Shown one piece after another: positions 10,794 to 22,260 of a stretch of 64,000 nt of DNA. Position 1 is the stretch's first letter. Each line of letters opens with the position of its first letter. This DNA is from Pelobates cultripes (taxonomy: Eukaryota > Chordata > Amphibia > Anura > Pelobatidae), in NCBI GenBank assembly GCA_933207985.1, contig OW240917.1, forward strand, positions 99,535,181 through 99,599,180, written 5' to 3'. The position numbers were made by a program, and so were the translations under genes. The notes beneath the pieces were generated by a model. That model made no database searches, had not been told where the DNA came from, and saw only the letters and a program-made list of their open reading frames with translations.

Positions 10794-12235
10794 ATGGGTA
10801 GCTCTGAAAGCACCCAAGGAGGATTTACGGCTTTGACTATTGTCAAGCATCACAAAGGACAAGGAACAATTAAGAATGTTAAGAGGTTACTTAAGAAAGC
10901 TGGCATGCCCTCAGAGGGCACTCTAGACCCACATATATGGAGTGAATTTATGGCAAATTACAGAGGTTGGTTAGAAGATAATGACTTAGTAGAAGTCGCA
11001 CAAAAATGGCATGATACTGCTGTTGAATTAACTAAATGTGGTTGTAGAGAAACCACCAGGAAAGGTGTACCATATTGTCAATATTTTGGACCTTTAGGGT
11101 CCCAGAGTAGGCAAGATCCTGGGAAAAATCTTGTAAACCCACCCCTTTACCAGGATAATGCAGGGACTCCTTTGGTCCCTAAAGGCCAGGCGATTTCCCT
11201 TTTACGGAGATCAAAACCTCTCTTTCCAGTAATATTACACTGTGGGACTTCATATGGTTCCCTAGTATTCCCAGTAAGACCTATGGGTTCATTAGAGCAG
11301 CTAGGTAGTCCAGACTTAAAAGAACCCCTAGTTGCCCCCATAGAAACCCCAGTGGGACCATTAGCTCCACAATTTTCTACTCCCATGATAGCCAAAGTTG
11401 AGAGCCTATACCATGAGAACAGACAGCCGAGCTCAGGTATCCAATACTGTGAAGAATATAAGCCCGGGACACCCAGTGAACAACTGGGAATAAAACAGCA
11501 GCTGGCAGATGTTGAAAAGGCCTCCTTAGCTCTAGTCCAGTCTCTATCCACAATTCAAGCTACTTACCAGTGTACTTGGATGGATTTAAAACAGATTGTG
11601 GCGCTAAAAGCTGGCCCCATTTGGGCTAGAATAATTGCTAAATATACTGATGCCCATGAAGATAACCTCAGAAAAAGCAACATGCAAACAGATGAATGGT
11701 TTAGAACCAAATCTGAATCTGGAGGTAAAGGCAGAGGAACTAGCCCATAAATTAGGAGATATACTACAAGGGAAAGATGAATCTGTGGAAACATTCTTCA
11801 CCAGACTACAGATGGCTTGGGAGGCATTGGGTTACACTGATGTTGTAACCACTTCGACCAGACTGCTTATTAACTGCTTCATAGATGATACCCACATACC
11901 CATAAGGACTGGTCTCCAAAATGCTAGAACTGAGTGGAAAATGTTTAACCTATGGTGATCTGGTGAAGATGGCTAGGGGAGTGGAACCTAATCTAAATAC
12001 TAGAAAGAGGAGCACACCTCTAATGGCTGTAACTGTCCCTAGAGCTGGTGGAGACAGAAGGCAGGTAGACTGCTGGAATTGTGGCAGGAAAGGACACATT
12101 AAACATAACTGCAAGTGTCCTCCTAAAAATAGAAAACCCCAGGATTCTAATGATAACTCCCATGACAGCCAACCGCCTCCACCACCTCCCACCCCCAATA
12201 GGAAATTGGCAAACCAGTGTCCCTGCATATTATAA
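10794..12235 (+). pseudogene. gag: ERV-A gag, frameshifted
   Basis: Encodes the structural polyprotein. The first frame (10794-11750, 318 codons) starts MGSSES, with Gly2 suited to myristoylation, and covers matrix and early capsid. Homology then moves to a second frame (about 11700-11958) with a capsid-like segment (DESVETFFTRLQMAWEALG) and to a third (about 11921-12235) with nucleocapsid: one CCHC knuckle CWNCGRKGHIKHNC at about 12070-12111 and a proline-rich tail. Two frameshifts therefore break Gag. The start at 10794 is supported by the MG signal and the position after the leader. Confidence 0.8.
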
Positions 12236-12798
12236 ATATCCCTGACTCTGCAGGACTCTCACCCATTATCAATGTTACACTGCCCGGTGACCGAATAGTC
12301 CCTTTCCTGTTGGACACTGGCGCTGCTAAATCAATGTTACAGGAAAAAAATGTGTTCCCGTATGAGAAATCTAATGATGTATTATCATGTGTAGGGGTAG
12401 ATGGTATCGAAAATGACATTCCCCTTACCCACAAGCTGAAATTGAAGCTACACAACTCTACTGCCCTTGTAACAAGGCTACTTGTCAGCCCTCATGCCCC
12501 TGCTAATCTACTAGGCAGTGATATACTGTCTGCTCTTAGTGCAAATATCCAGTATAGCCCCACTGGAAAAGTAACATTGTCTGTGCCTTTGGAGGACAAA
12601 CAAATGATATCTCTTTCAAATGTTCTGGCACCTCTCACTATGACCAGCCATGTGCCAGAACCTACCACTGACTTGTCCTCAGTCCCTGATTCCTTATGGG
12701 CTTCAGGGAAGATAGATACAGGCAGACTCTCTGTGCCCGCAGTCAAAGTGAATCTCTGCCCGGAGCCAAACCTCCCTATCAAAAACAATACCCCCTAA
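12217..12798 (+). pseudogene. pro: ERV-A protease
   Basis: Retroviral aspartic protease with the active-site loop LLDTGAAKS at about 12307-12333 and the later LLGSDIL box near 12510-12530. The frame is shifted relative to nucleocapsid, so it would have been read by ribosomal frameshifting or has shifted by indel. The tail (after about 12700) is out of frame with the RT that follows. Confidence 0.8.
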
Positions 12799-13574
12799 GC
12801 CCAACAGAGGAAGATGCTATTTCGCAATCTGTGCAAGAGTTTCTGCAGGCAGGGGTAGTTGTCCAGACCACCTCCCCTTGTAACACACCATTGTACCCAA
12901 TTAAGTAAAAGCAAGAGAAAGGGAAACCTGTGGTCTACTGTATGGTACATTATTTGAGGGCAATTAATGCTGTAACTGAACTCATTGCCCCTAATGTTCC
13001 CTACCCACACACCTTGTTGTCACAAATACCACCTTCCTCTAAGGTATTTACTGTTATTGACTTGGCAAATGCATTTTTCAGTGTCCCCCTGGATCCCGAC
13101 AGTCAGTTTTTATTTGCATTTACACATAAACACAAGCAGTACACTTGGACAGTAGTGCCACAGGGCGCACAAAACTCACCCACTATGTACAGCATGGCTA
13201 TGGCCCAGATTCTTGAAGAGTGGCAAAGGCCAAATAACGTAATTTTATTGCAGTATATCGATGACCTACTCCTATGTTGCGATAATATGGAATCTTGTAT
13301 TGTAAACACTCTTTCCTTGCTGAAATTCTTGGCAAAAGCAGGCTGCAAAGTGACAAAAACGAAACTGCAAGCATGTGTAGAGAAAGTAATTTTCCTAGGA
13401 CATTGCATTTCCCAGGGCATAAAACATCTCACGGAAAGTAGAAAGACTGCAGTTCAAAATATTAAACCCCCCCACCCCCAGCAGCCTTGCCCAGCTGCGC
13501 ACATTTCTTGGTTTGGTATCTTACTGCCGTCCTTGGCTGCGTTCTGTAGCAATCTACATGCAACCACTGTATGA
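12696..13574 (+). pseudogene. pol: ERV-A reverse transcriptase
   Basis: RT fingers and palm: NTPLYPIK, a TAA stop at 12906-12908, then VFTVIDLANAFFSVPL (motif A), VVPQGAQNSPTMY (motif B) and the catalytic YIDD at 13254-13265. The thumb follows (FLGHCISQG). Reading frame is lost in the C-rich stretch near 13468-13480, where LRTFLGL-type coding continues in another frame. One nonsense codon plus one frameshift make it inactive. Confidence 0.85.
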
Positions 13575-14850
13575 TTGTCTTGCCAACGAAAACAAACCAT
13601 TTAAATTAACCCATATGGCAGAAAATGCCTTCTATACCCTTAAATTACTGGTAACATCAGCCCCGGCACTGGGCCTCCCAGATTAAAGAAATAATTTTAA
13701 CCTGTTCTGTACTGAGCAATCAGGTTATGCTACATCTGTCCTTACACAGGACCATGGTGGTAAACAAATATCAATAGCATACTACTCCACCAGATTGGAC
13801 CCTGTTGCCAGGGGTGCCCTCTCATGTGTTAGGGCAGTGGCGGCTGTTACTGCCCACCTGGACAAAGCCACTGATATTGTCTTAGATAACCCGGTGACCA
13901 TATACACACCACATGATATCAACAGCATAATGTCACAAGTTCGACCAAAACACATACATACTGCAAGGCATCTCAGAATGCAATGTGCCTTGCTTATGCC
14001 ACCTAATGTTACTCTTAAAAGGTGTATGGTGTTAAATCCATCTACACTACTTCCCCTGGATTTAAAAGAGGGGAGTGGGGATAGTGGGAATGGTACTTGT
14101 ACTTCTGATCTGTTTGTAAATTCACTTTCACCAGATGAGTTAGCTGACGCCCAGGTACTCCATGATTGTGCAGCACTAATGGTACAAGAAACAGCAGATT
14201 TTTTGCATGTAATTGATTCTCCATTATCTAATGCAGATTTTGAGTTTTTTGTAGATGGTTCCAGATATGCTGATGAGAAGGGTAATTTTCAAACTGGATA
14301 TGCTGTAGTCTCTGCACATGAGGTAATAAAAGCTGAACCACTCGCTCCTCACTGCTCTGCACAGGAGGCATAGCTGAAGGCACTCGCTGAAGCATGTAAA
14401 ACGGCTTCTGGTAAAACTGCTAATATTTATACAGACTCTCACTATGCTTTTGGTATAGCCCATGATTTTGGCCCCATATGGCGGGCTTGTGATTTTCTCA
14501 CCTCAACAGGAACTCCAATCAAGAATTCTGAAGCCGTGAGCGCACTTATGGACGCTATCCTGCTACCCACTCAAGTAGGCATCATCAAGGTGGCAGCTCA
14601 CGTGAAGAACCACAAAGCAGACGAAGCTGCCAAGCAAGCAGCAATTCAAGTTCATCCCTCTACAGGTAATACCTTCCTACAAGTTGTTCTTACAGATGAC
14701 GCCGTTGACTACAATATACTGTTGAGCTTACAAAGACAGGCAAGCAAGGAAGAACATGACCTCTGGAGGAAACAAGATGCAAAACCTGATGATGACAGTA
14801 TGTGGAGGAAGGTAAAAGACTGTGTTTGCCACGAGTGTTGTACCCCATGA
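13575..14850 (+). pseudogene. pol: ERV-A RT connection and RNase H
   Basis: From about 13795 a single frame runs through the connection domain into RNase H: FFVDGSRY (first Asp) near 14249-14275, the Glu of SAQEA just before a TAG at 14371-14373, then IYTDSHYAFG and the KADEAAKQAA box at about 14617-14643. The four acidic positions are all recognisable. The TAG is the only in-frame stop in the RNase H part. The frame closes at 14848. Confidence 0.8.
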
Positions 14851-15847
14851 TGGCCCAGATTGCGATGGACCTACACATCTATCCAGATGTGATGCACATG
14901 AACAGCATAGTAAACACCCATTGGGTAGCACCCGGATTTACTGTTGTAGCAGCTAAACACACCAAGCTTGCATGATTTGTGCTAGAAACAATACAGGACA
15001 GGCTGTCAAAACACCAATTAAGCACACACCAAGGCCACTTTACCCATTTCAAAGACTGAAGATAGACTATATTCAACTACCTAATGTAGGAGTGTATGAA
15101 TATGTGTTGGTGTGCATTGATCTCTTTTCAGGTTGGCCTGAGGCCTACCCAGTGTCGAAAGCCACAATGAAGGTCACAGCAAGTAAGCTTCTGAAGGAAC
15201 TGGTATGTAGATATGGAGTACCTGGAGTGATTGAAAGTGACAGAGGAAGCCATTTCACTGGGGAAATAATGCAAGAAATTATGAAAGCCTTAGGGATCAC
15301 TCAGGCCTTCCACACCCCCTATCACCCCCAGAGTAGTGGGAAAGTAGAAAGGGCAAATGGCACTTAAAGAACAAGATTGCAAAAGCCATGCAAGACACTG
15401 GGAATCCCTGGACTGAATGCCTTCCTCTAGCACTCTTTTCTATCTCTTCTTTCTCTTTTCACCCCCAGTTCCAGACATGGCCTATCCCCTTTTGAGATCC
15501 TGTTTAGATGTGCCCCAAAGACAGGCCTCTATTTTCCCCGAACCCTCCAGATGCAGCATGGTAGTATGACTGCCTATGTTCAGGCCCTGCACCAAAGATT
15601 AGGCAGGGTGCATAAACAAGTCTTTGATTCTATTCCAGATCCAGACTCTGATTCTGCAACTCACAAACTGCAGCCTGGTGATTGGGTGGTGATAAAGAGG
15701 CATGTGAGGAAAGGACTTGAACCACACTTTGACGGTCCATTCCAAGTGCTCTTGACTACGGCTACCTCAGTGAAACTAGAAGGAAAAGCAATGTGGATAC
15801 ACGCCAGTCACTATAAACAAGTCACTCCGACTGATCCACCGACATGA
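14851..15847 (+). pseudogene. pol: ERV-A integrase
   Basis: The zinc-binding N-terminus is degraded (14851-14990). The catalytic core is clear from 14972: Asp in LKIDYIQLP, VLVCIDLFSGWPEAYP, Asp in ESDRGSHFTG, and Glu in YHPQSSGKVERANG, giving the D,D(35)E pattern. A TAA at 15365-15367 ends this frame. After a shifted stretch, the C-terminal SH3-like part (LQPGDWVVIKR, HFDGPFQVLL) is read at 15551-15847. The stop TGA overlaps the env start. Confidence 0.85.
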
Positions 15848-17128
15848 AGCTGTTCTTATCCTTTACCATTGTATGCTGTGTTCGGATATGCTACTCTGAC
15901 TTGAGACCATAAAATAATAATGCATGGCAGGAAAATATGTGGTTGCAGATAGCAAACGCTTTTAATTTAACCTCCTTTTGCCTCAACCCTCTCCTCAGTA
16001 CTGAAAATGCCATAGAATCTTGTCTTATAGCTGTCCCTACCCACATCTCACTATTGAGGAAGTACCTACATATTCAAAGACCCCATAAATCTTTACAACT
16101 ATATTCTTATGCTTTCAACCCACTGGTAGGCAAGCCTCCCCTAGCCCTGAAGACAATTAATGTGACAGGCGCTGAACTTTGTTGGTCTTTTTCATGTAAG
16201 TGTTCAAGAGACCCTAATACTGAATCCATGTTTTGCCCCACATGGTGGAAAAATACCACCAATTGTAGAGCCCTGAGCACCACTATGAATTGTACCAAAA
16301 CTCACCAAGTTATGAGGTATCAATACAATGTCTATCTTCCTAAAGGATGGACTTTCTCCTGTGGAAATATTACTTATGCTTATGTCCCAGGTAACATTAC
16401 AGGAGGTCCCTGTGCAATCTCTCCTAACCATGACCATGTTTTCCAAATCTGACCTGATCACTAAAACCACCCAGCTACACAAACTGCTGAGAGACAGAAG
16501 AGATGTTAAAAAGACCCTTACTGCAAATTGTAACCCTGAAATCACTCTCTTATCTAAAGCCGAATACTCCGCCCTAGCGTACACCTTGGTTGAAGTCCCA
16601 GGCTTAGCACTGTATAATACCCGAGTAGTTAATGCTGTTGCCTGTTCCCTTGCAAAAGTTTAAAATGCGACTTTACAGGCCCTAGAAGTGCTACTTATGG
16701 ACAACCAGGCAAATAAGAAGGCAATCCATGAGAATAGAGCAGCCATTGACTACTTACTAATGAAACATGACTTAGTCTTTGAAGCTATTGAAGGTATGTG
16801 CTGTTTTAACCTATCTAACCATGGCACTATGATCCATAAACATATACAAGATTTACATGACTTAGTACAGGATATCAAACAGGATACTGGCTTCTTTGGG
16901 GAATGGACATTTGGGCTAGGAACATGGTTGACTTTACTAATTAAGAAAATTTTGTACTTTTTGCTATTAGCTGTATTTGTCATTATGGCCATTTTTCTAA
17001 CCTTTAGATTTTTTTCATGTCTACTAACCTCTCTATGTAAAAGCAAACCTACTGTTGGTCGTACCTTAACTTACATTCCGGCTCCGACTTCGGAAAGGTT
17101 TTATGATGTTACCTCGCCTAACAAATGA
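15844..17128 (+). pseudogene. env: ERV-A envelope, broken
   Basis: Starts at an ATG overlapping the pol stop; the first 20 codons look like a signal peptide (MKLFLSFTIVCC), then TAA at 15910-15912. The surface subunit continues in the same frame from 15937 with many Asn-glycosylation sites, shifts frame near 16430-16450, has another TAA at 16661-16663, and the transmembrane subunit is open at 16688-17128. The TM part has an immunosuppressive-like heptad segment, EGMCCFNLSN, and one hydrophobic anchor (KILYFLLLAVFVIMAIFLTF). In this CX6CC-type motif the first cysteine position is Phe (TTT, 16778-16780). Non-functional. Confidence 0.8.
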
Positions 17129-17259
17129 AGGAACTCTCCCCTGCTGATTCTGCTGGTCTCTCAGTCCAAGGGAACCGTGGTGAAGCAATAAATGAAAGTC
17201 CCACAGGCTTTGGCTAGCAGGCCTGGAAATATCTTGGACATTTGGGTGACCCTTGGATC

Positions 17260-17271
17260 AAAAGAGGGGAT
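17260..17271 (+). promoter_or_regulatory. ERV-A polypurine tract
   Basis: AAAAGAGGGGA directly before the 3' LTR, the plus-strand primer site. Confidence 0.8.
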
Positions 17272-17741
17272 TGTGATAGAATTTATCTTGATTCCAAGGC
17301 TCAAGCTTATAGGTGTCATATAATAATATCCTATATTAAAATTGGCTAACTTGAACTCAGGAAATGCTTGATGCTTAACACAACACTTAAGACCATATAT
17401 GTCTAGTTCCGGGAGCAGAGAGCCCCCATGTCACGAGATGTCGCGAGATGTCGCTTCTCTAATCTTTTTGTTCTTTCTTACCTTGGAACTTATTTGTTAT
17501 GTGTACATGACGTTCATCCCTATGTCTTATCTGTACTCCCTTCCTATTACTGTTCTATGAGTATTTGCAAGTAAGCACTTACTTTTTAATGTATAAAACC
17601 CAGCTGATGAATAAAACGGCAGAGGCTTATTTTGAATACCAACGCGTGTGTGTTGTCTAATTCTCGCTTCTCCAAGTGCACTTGTAACAACAATTTGGGC
17701 TTCCTCTGAATATAACAAAGATCAACATTCTGATCCACAAC
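17272..17741 (+). repeat. ERV-A 3' LTR
   Basis: Matches 9852-10298. TATAAAA at 17592-17598 and AATAAA at 17610-17615. Compared with the 5' copy it has an extra CGAGATGTCG unit near 17430-17450 and about 12 extra bases near 17530. Confidence 0.9.
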
Positions 17742-17784
17742 CTCATCATTGAGCTGAAGTGGTCTGGGTGACTATAGTGTCCCT
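17742..17784 (-). repeat. Right half of the MITE split by ERV-A
   Basis: ATTGAGCTGAAGTGGTCTGG ... ACTATAGTGTCCC followed by TTAA (17785-17788). Same family as 20946-21115 in reverse orientation. Confidence 0.65.
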
Positions 17785-17788
17785 TTAA

Positions 17789-18401
17789 AGGAAAACTATA
17801 GTCACCAAAACAACGTTAGCATAAAAGGACACTATAGTCACCAGAACAACTACAGCTTATTGTATTTGTTCTGGTGAGTATAATCATTCCTTTATTTCCG
17901 GTAAACACTGTCTTTTCAGAGACAATGCAGTGTCTACATAACAGCCTAGGTGTACCTTCACTGGCCACTCCTCAGATGGCTACTAGATGTGCATCCTGGG
18001 GCAATGCTGCACATTTCCATTCAGTGTCCACATCCTCTGCATTGAGACACTGAACTTTTCTCATAGAGATGCATTGATTCAATGCATCTCTGTGAGGAGA
18101 TGCTGATTGGCCAGGGCTGTGTTTAGCTTGTGCTGGCTCTGCCCATGATTTGCCTCCTTGACAGTCTCAGCCAATCTAATGCTTTCCTATGGGAAAGCAT
18201 GGTGATTGGCTGAGAGAATCATTTCTGATGATGTCAGCCAAGCAGGGAGATCATGGGCAGAGCCAGCAGCAGCAGACTGCAATAAAGGTAAGATTGTGCT
18301 ATGTTTATTGGGGGAATGGGGGAGAGAGGGGGTTTAGATAGTGTTTTTAACACTATAGGGTCAGAAACACATGTTTGTGTTCCTAACCCTATCATGTTCC
18401 T
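17789..18401. mobile_element. TTAA-flanked MITE(s)
   Basis: Ends with CACTATAGTCACC-type and ATGTTCC-type termini next to TTAA (17785-17788 and 18402-18405). A short partial copy (17789-17820) precedes the main body (from about 17825, AGGACACTATAGTCACCAG). Internal self-complementarity around 18060-18240 is visible. TTAA target use suggests a piggyBac- or Kolobok-type parent; no transposase is present. Confidence 0.6.
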
Positions 18402-18405
18402 TTAA

Positions 18406-18520
18406 TGAATCAGTTTTAGTGTATATATTATGCCTCTGAAGTTTCACTGCTCAATTCTCTGCCATTTAGGAGTTAAATCACTTTGTTTCTTTTCATGCAG
18501 CCCTAGACATACCTCCCTGG
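18406..18520 (+). repeat. MITE arm, inverted relative to 24775-24881
   Basis: CTGCTCAATTCTCTGCCATT and flanks appear in reverse complement near 24785-24815. The two arms may bound one element that was later filled by other insertions, or be two copies. Confidence 0.55.
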
Positions 18521-19480
18521 CTCTGACAGACAAGGCATGGATGAAAACAAAATGGTTTCAGTGGCAAACACTCCCTTGCCACAAGCTACTGGAGGAGTGT
18601 GGAAGCTGGCCTCCTGCCCACGGATTTTGGGCGGGATCCAGAGACACTGCTTCCCTAAGAGAACTGTTTATTATCCCCTGGTTTGGTACCTTCCCTTCTC
18701 CCAAACGCTGGCAGTCATTTTGCTACCAAACAGTCCTCAGCTGTACTTAGCCATGAACTCCATGGAACTATAACTCAGCCACTTCACCTCGTGATACCGG
18801 TCACTTTGGCTACAGTTTTTTCCCCACTTCCCAACATGTCAGGAAAGCGGTATTCGAAGGGAAGGTACTACAGAGCAAAGAGAACAATTTCTTCCAGAGA
18901 GCCAGGGGGATCCCCCTTTTGTTTGGCTGCAGAAGCTCCCGGGTCTCAACCAGCAATAACCACTTTTGCCTTTGAACTCGAACGGATCGCGGCTACACCG
19001 CAGGGCGCTTTTTGAATGGGAGCTAGAGAAAGTGGTGAGGCATTTGTAGATATCCTGGGCTTGGGGAGCTGCAAGAATTCGGGGAAAGCAACATTTTTCA
19101 TTGACCGGGACTTTCACCCAGACGCTATGGTACTATGCAGCAGATCGGAAACTAGCTGTGACCTGCTAAATGTTTGACGTCCACCTAGTTTGGGCTAGCT
19201 ACCTCCAGTCTGGGCATTAGTTGGACAAATTGGGCGCTAGGAGATGAGCTATCTGGGAGTGTATGACATGTGGGGGTGCTTTTAACAGATCACCTGGCAC
19301 CCCGACTGGGTACCTCCGTTGAGGGATGCTCCTAGCGCTTCCTGAGGTCTCCAAGCACTCCAGCCAACGCCATAACCACCATAGACTCCTTCAGAGAGCA
19401 CGACAGGAACAAGCTCTTAAAAGAGCTTAAGAGCTTAGGAGTGATTATAGCAAGGGAATATGCAGAGCATAGCAATCCCT
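18521..19480. other. Unassigned, no supported gene
   Basis: Several short open frames (18537-18773, 18683-19015) show no domain, no splice context and no repeat in the window. The composition is more GC-rich than its neighbours, so this may be internal sequence of an unrecognised retroelement. Confidence 0.35.
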
Positions 19481-20519
19481 TGTAGCAGATTCCCCCAATA
19501 AGAGACAGGACTCCAAATTGACAGTTTACAAACACAGTACGGCCCACAGGGTTTTGAAGAACAAACCAATCAATTCATTATAACACAGCTAAAAACTCCC
19601 ATTCATACCAGCAGAAATCCTCCCCTCTGCCTGTGATACAATTACTGAACACAATGGGCTAACGTAATTATCACAGGCAGGAAAATACACAGTTTTACAC
19701 AATATTCATAACTTTAAAAGTATGCATCACATTCACATAAAACTTACATTTTCAGAATCAGCATACTCCAAATACAAACATACTCAAAAATCAGACATTG
19801 GTTTAAAATTTAGGTTGAAGTCCTTTGTGACCACTGAAGCATGGCTTTCTAGCCAAAACCAGTTCCACAGGGTCCTCTATCCTGGAGATAATTGGCTTAA
19901 CTTGGTGTGGTAAGCCAACTATCTCCAGGTACAGAAAATGTCTCTATTCACAACAACAGCAAAAATACACAAAAATACATAATTCCTATCATACTGAACA
20001 GAACCCCCACATTCAACCTATCCCCAGATGGCTTGGATCTGAGCGCTCAATATCAAAACAGCGCTCGGATTCCACAAACACAGTCAAATCGCCATAGGGT
20101 TTAAGTCTAGCATAGGCTGATGAGAGGGTCCATAGTCATGAGGCAGGAGGCTGGCAATCAGGCTTCTCCAGAACCCAGTGGCGAGGTTAGTTTCACCACA
20201 GTGCTATGTGTGTTTTGTGTCGCAATTTCTGTGCCCGGGAGATAATTGGCTTAACCGATATCTGACTTAAATATGTCCCAGACACAGAGGCGCTTGGGCG
20301 GTCTTAAGTTTCTGTAAATAGAGACCCTATGGTGGGGTCTGTGCAGTGGCGTACACATGACCCATGGGGCCCCGGTGCGAAAATTGATCCCGGGGCCCCC
20401 TCCTCCAGCGTGCGAACGGGCTGGCCGCAACACATGGCGACCCCTGCGACTGCGGTATGCGCCAGTGCATGCAGATGCACACACACTTAATGAAGTGGTA
20501 TGGGTTCCAGGTCCAGCTA

Positions 20520-20940
20520 GGGTTAACCCATTTTTTCATAAACATAGCAGTTTCAGAAAGCTACTGTTTTATGAATGGGTTAAGCCTTCCTCTATTTCCT
20601 CTAGCGGCTGTCCCATTGACAGCCGCTAGAGGCGCTTGCGTGCTTCTCACTGTGATTTTCACAGTGAGAGCACGCCAGCGTCCATAGGAAAGCATTATGA
20701 ATGCTTTCCTATGTGACCGGCTGAATGCGCGCCCAGCTCTTGCCGCGCGTGCGCATACAGCCGACGGGGAGGAGAAGAGGAGGATCGGAGGAGGAGAGCT
20801 CTCCGCCCAGCGCTGGAAAAAGGTAAGTTTTACCCCTTTTCCCCTTTCCAGAGCCGGGCGGGAGGGGGTCCCTGAGGGTGGGGGCACCCTCAGGGCACTA
20901 TAGTGCCAGGAAAACTAGCGTTTTCCTGGCACTATAGTGG
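20520..20940 (+). repeat. MITE copy inside the hAT element
   Basis: Contains the CTCTAGCGGCTGTC / GACAGCCGCTAGAG hairpin (20599-20630), a CATAGGAAAGCAT / ATGCTTTCCTATG hairpin (20682-20712) and ends in CACTATAGTGGTCC next to TTAA (20944-20947). Confidence 0.65.
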
Positions 20941-20945
20941 TCCTT

Positions 20946-21255
20946 TAAAGGACCACTACAGACACCCAGATCACTTCAGCTCAATGAAGTTGTCTGGGTG
21001 TCATGTCCCTCTAGTTTTAACCCTGCAGCTGAAAACATAGCAGTTTCAGAGAAACTGCTATGTTTCACTGAGGGTTAATCCAGCCTCTAGTGGCTGTCTC
21101 ACTGACAGCCGCTAGAGGAGCACACTGAACGTCCATATGCTGGGAAGCATTGAGTAATGCTTTCCTATGGGCGGTTTGAATGCGTGCGCGGTCGCATTCG
21201 GAGCTGAGAGGCTGAGGATCCCTCAGCGCCAAGGGAGTCCGGCGCTGGAGAAAGG
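20946..21255 (+). repeat. Second MITE copy, adjacent and in the same orientation
   Basis: Starts AAAGGACCACTACAG at TTAA; includes GCCTCTAGTGGCTGTC with GACAGCCGCTAGAG (21083-21118). It is the best uninterrupted reference for the MITE split by ERV-A. Confidence 0.65.
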
Positions 21256-21259
21256 CAAG

Positions 21260-21875
21260 TGCTGAAGACACACACACACTTACAGACGCATACACACTAG
21301 CTAACAGACACACACATTTACTGACAGAGACACAGTCAGCGACAGACATACATACACACTCACTTACAAAACGTACACTCTCATTGACAAACACACACTC
21401 ACTAACAGACATCAAACAGACTCACTAACACACACACACTCAGTAAGACACACACAGTAACACACTCACTGACACTCACTAGCAGACACACACACACACT
21501 AACACTCACTAGCAGACACACACACTAACACTCACACACACTCAGTAAGACACACACAGTAACACACTCACTGACACTCACTAGCAGACAGACACTAACA
21601 CTCACATTCACTCTAACACTCACACTAACTAGCAGACACACACTAACACTCACTCTAACACTCACACACACTAACACTCACTCTAACACTCACACTAACA
21701 CTCACTAGCAGACACACACTAACACTCACACACACTAACACACACTAACACTCACTCTAACACTCACACTAACACTCACTAGCAGACACACACTAACACT
21801 CACTCTAACACTCACACACACTAACACTTACTCACACTAACACTCACTCTAACACTCACACACACTAACACTAGT
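21260..21875. repeat. Minisatellite of CACTAACACTCA-type units
   Basis: About 600 bp of imperfect tandem repeats built from ACTAACACTCAC, CTCTAACACTCA and ACTAGCAGACAC, grading from plain CACACA at the left. Higher-order repeats of roughly 60-70 bases recur (for example near 21640, 21700, 21780). Units abut with no unique spacers. Confidence 0.9.
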
Positions 21876-21889
21876 TTTTTTTTTTAATG

Positions 21890-22260
21890 TAATCCCCCCC
21901 AGCCTCCTTACCTTTTGGAGTGCTGGGGGGATTCCCTGGGGTCCAGTGGTGCTGCTGGCCCTGCTGACCCGGGTGGCCGGCCGGCCGGTCGGGCAGGCGG
22001 GCGCGCGAGGGAGCACTGAGTGCTCCCTCTTCAGCCGCCGGCGCGCCGCGTGGGATGCGTGACGTCATCTTCGGCATCAGAGGGGCCTGAGTGCCTGCGC
22101 TGGAGCAGCAGGGCCAGCCTTGGGGGGCCCTGGGGTGGTCGGCTCCTGGGCCCCCCAGGGGAAGAGGCTGGCCCTGTGGCTACATACCGGGTCGCAGGGG
22201 CGGCCGGGCCCCCTGGTGGGCCGGGCCCGGTCGCAGCCGCGACCCCTGCGACCCTGGTAT
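21890..22260. other. GC-rich tail of the hAT element
   Basis: CpG- and G-rich DNA. Overlapping short frames on both strands here (for example 22020-22330) are compositional and not genes. Confidence 0.6.

Larger units (their letters stand above)
9852..17741 (+). mobile_element. Endogenous retrovirus ERV-A, full length, class I-like, defective
   Basis: A 7.9 kb provirus with two LTRs, a tRNA-Phe-type primer site, gag, pro, RT, RNase H, integrase, env and a polypurine tract in canonical order. Class I (gamma/epsilon-like) affinity is inferred from the single CCHC knuckle, the CX6CC-type transmembrane subunit and the pol stop overlapping the env ATG (ATGA at 15844-15847). Each coding region carries stops or frameshifts. 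The two LTRs differ by roughly 20 substitutions and by two short insertions in the 3' copy by eye, suggesting an old insertion. It sits inside a MITE; the flanking target duplication is not clear. Confidence 0.9.

Noticed and set aside
9848..17746. ERV-A target duplication ACTTG/ACCTC
   Set aside because: Only three of five bases agree and the LTR end is uncertain by a few bases, so I did not claim a duplication.
20251..20687. Cluster of overlapping frames of 60-90 codons
   Set aside because: They cross the hAT boundary at 20344 and MITE junctions in several phases, so they cannot be conserved genes.
21260..21875. Possible CRISPR-like regular array
   Set aside because: Units are short, imperfect and contiguous with no unique spacers; it is a minisatellite in a vertebrate genome.
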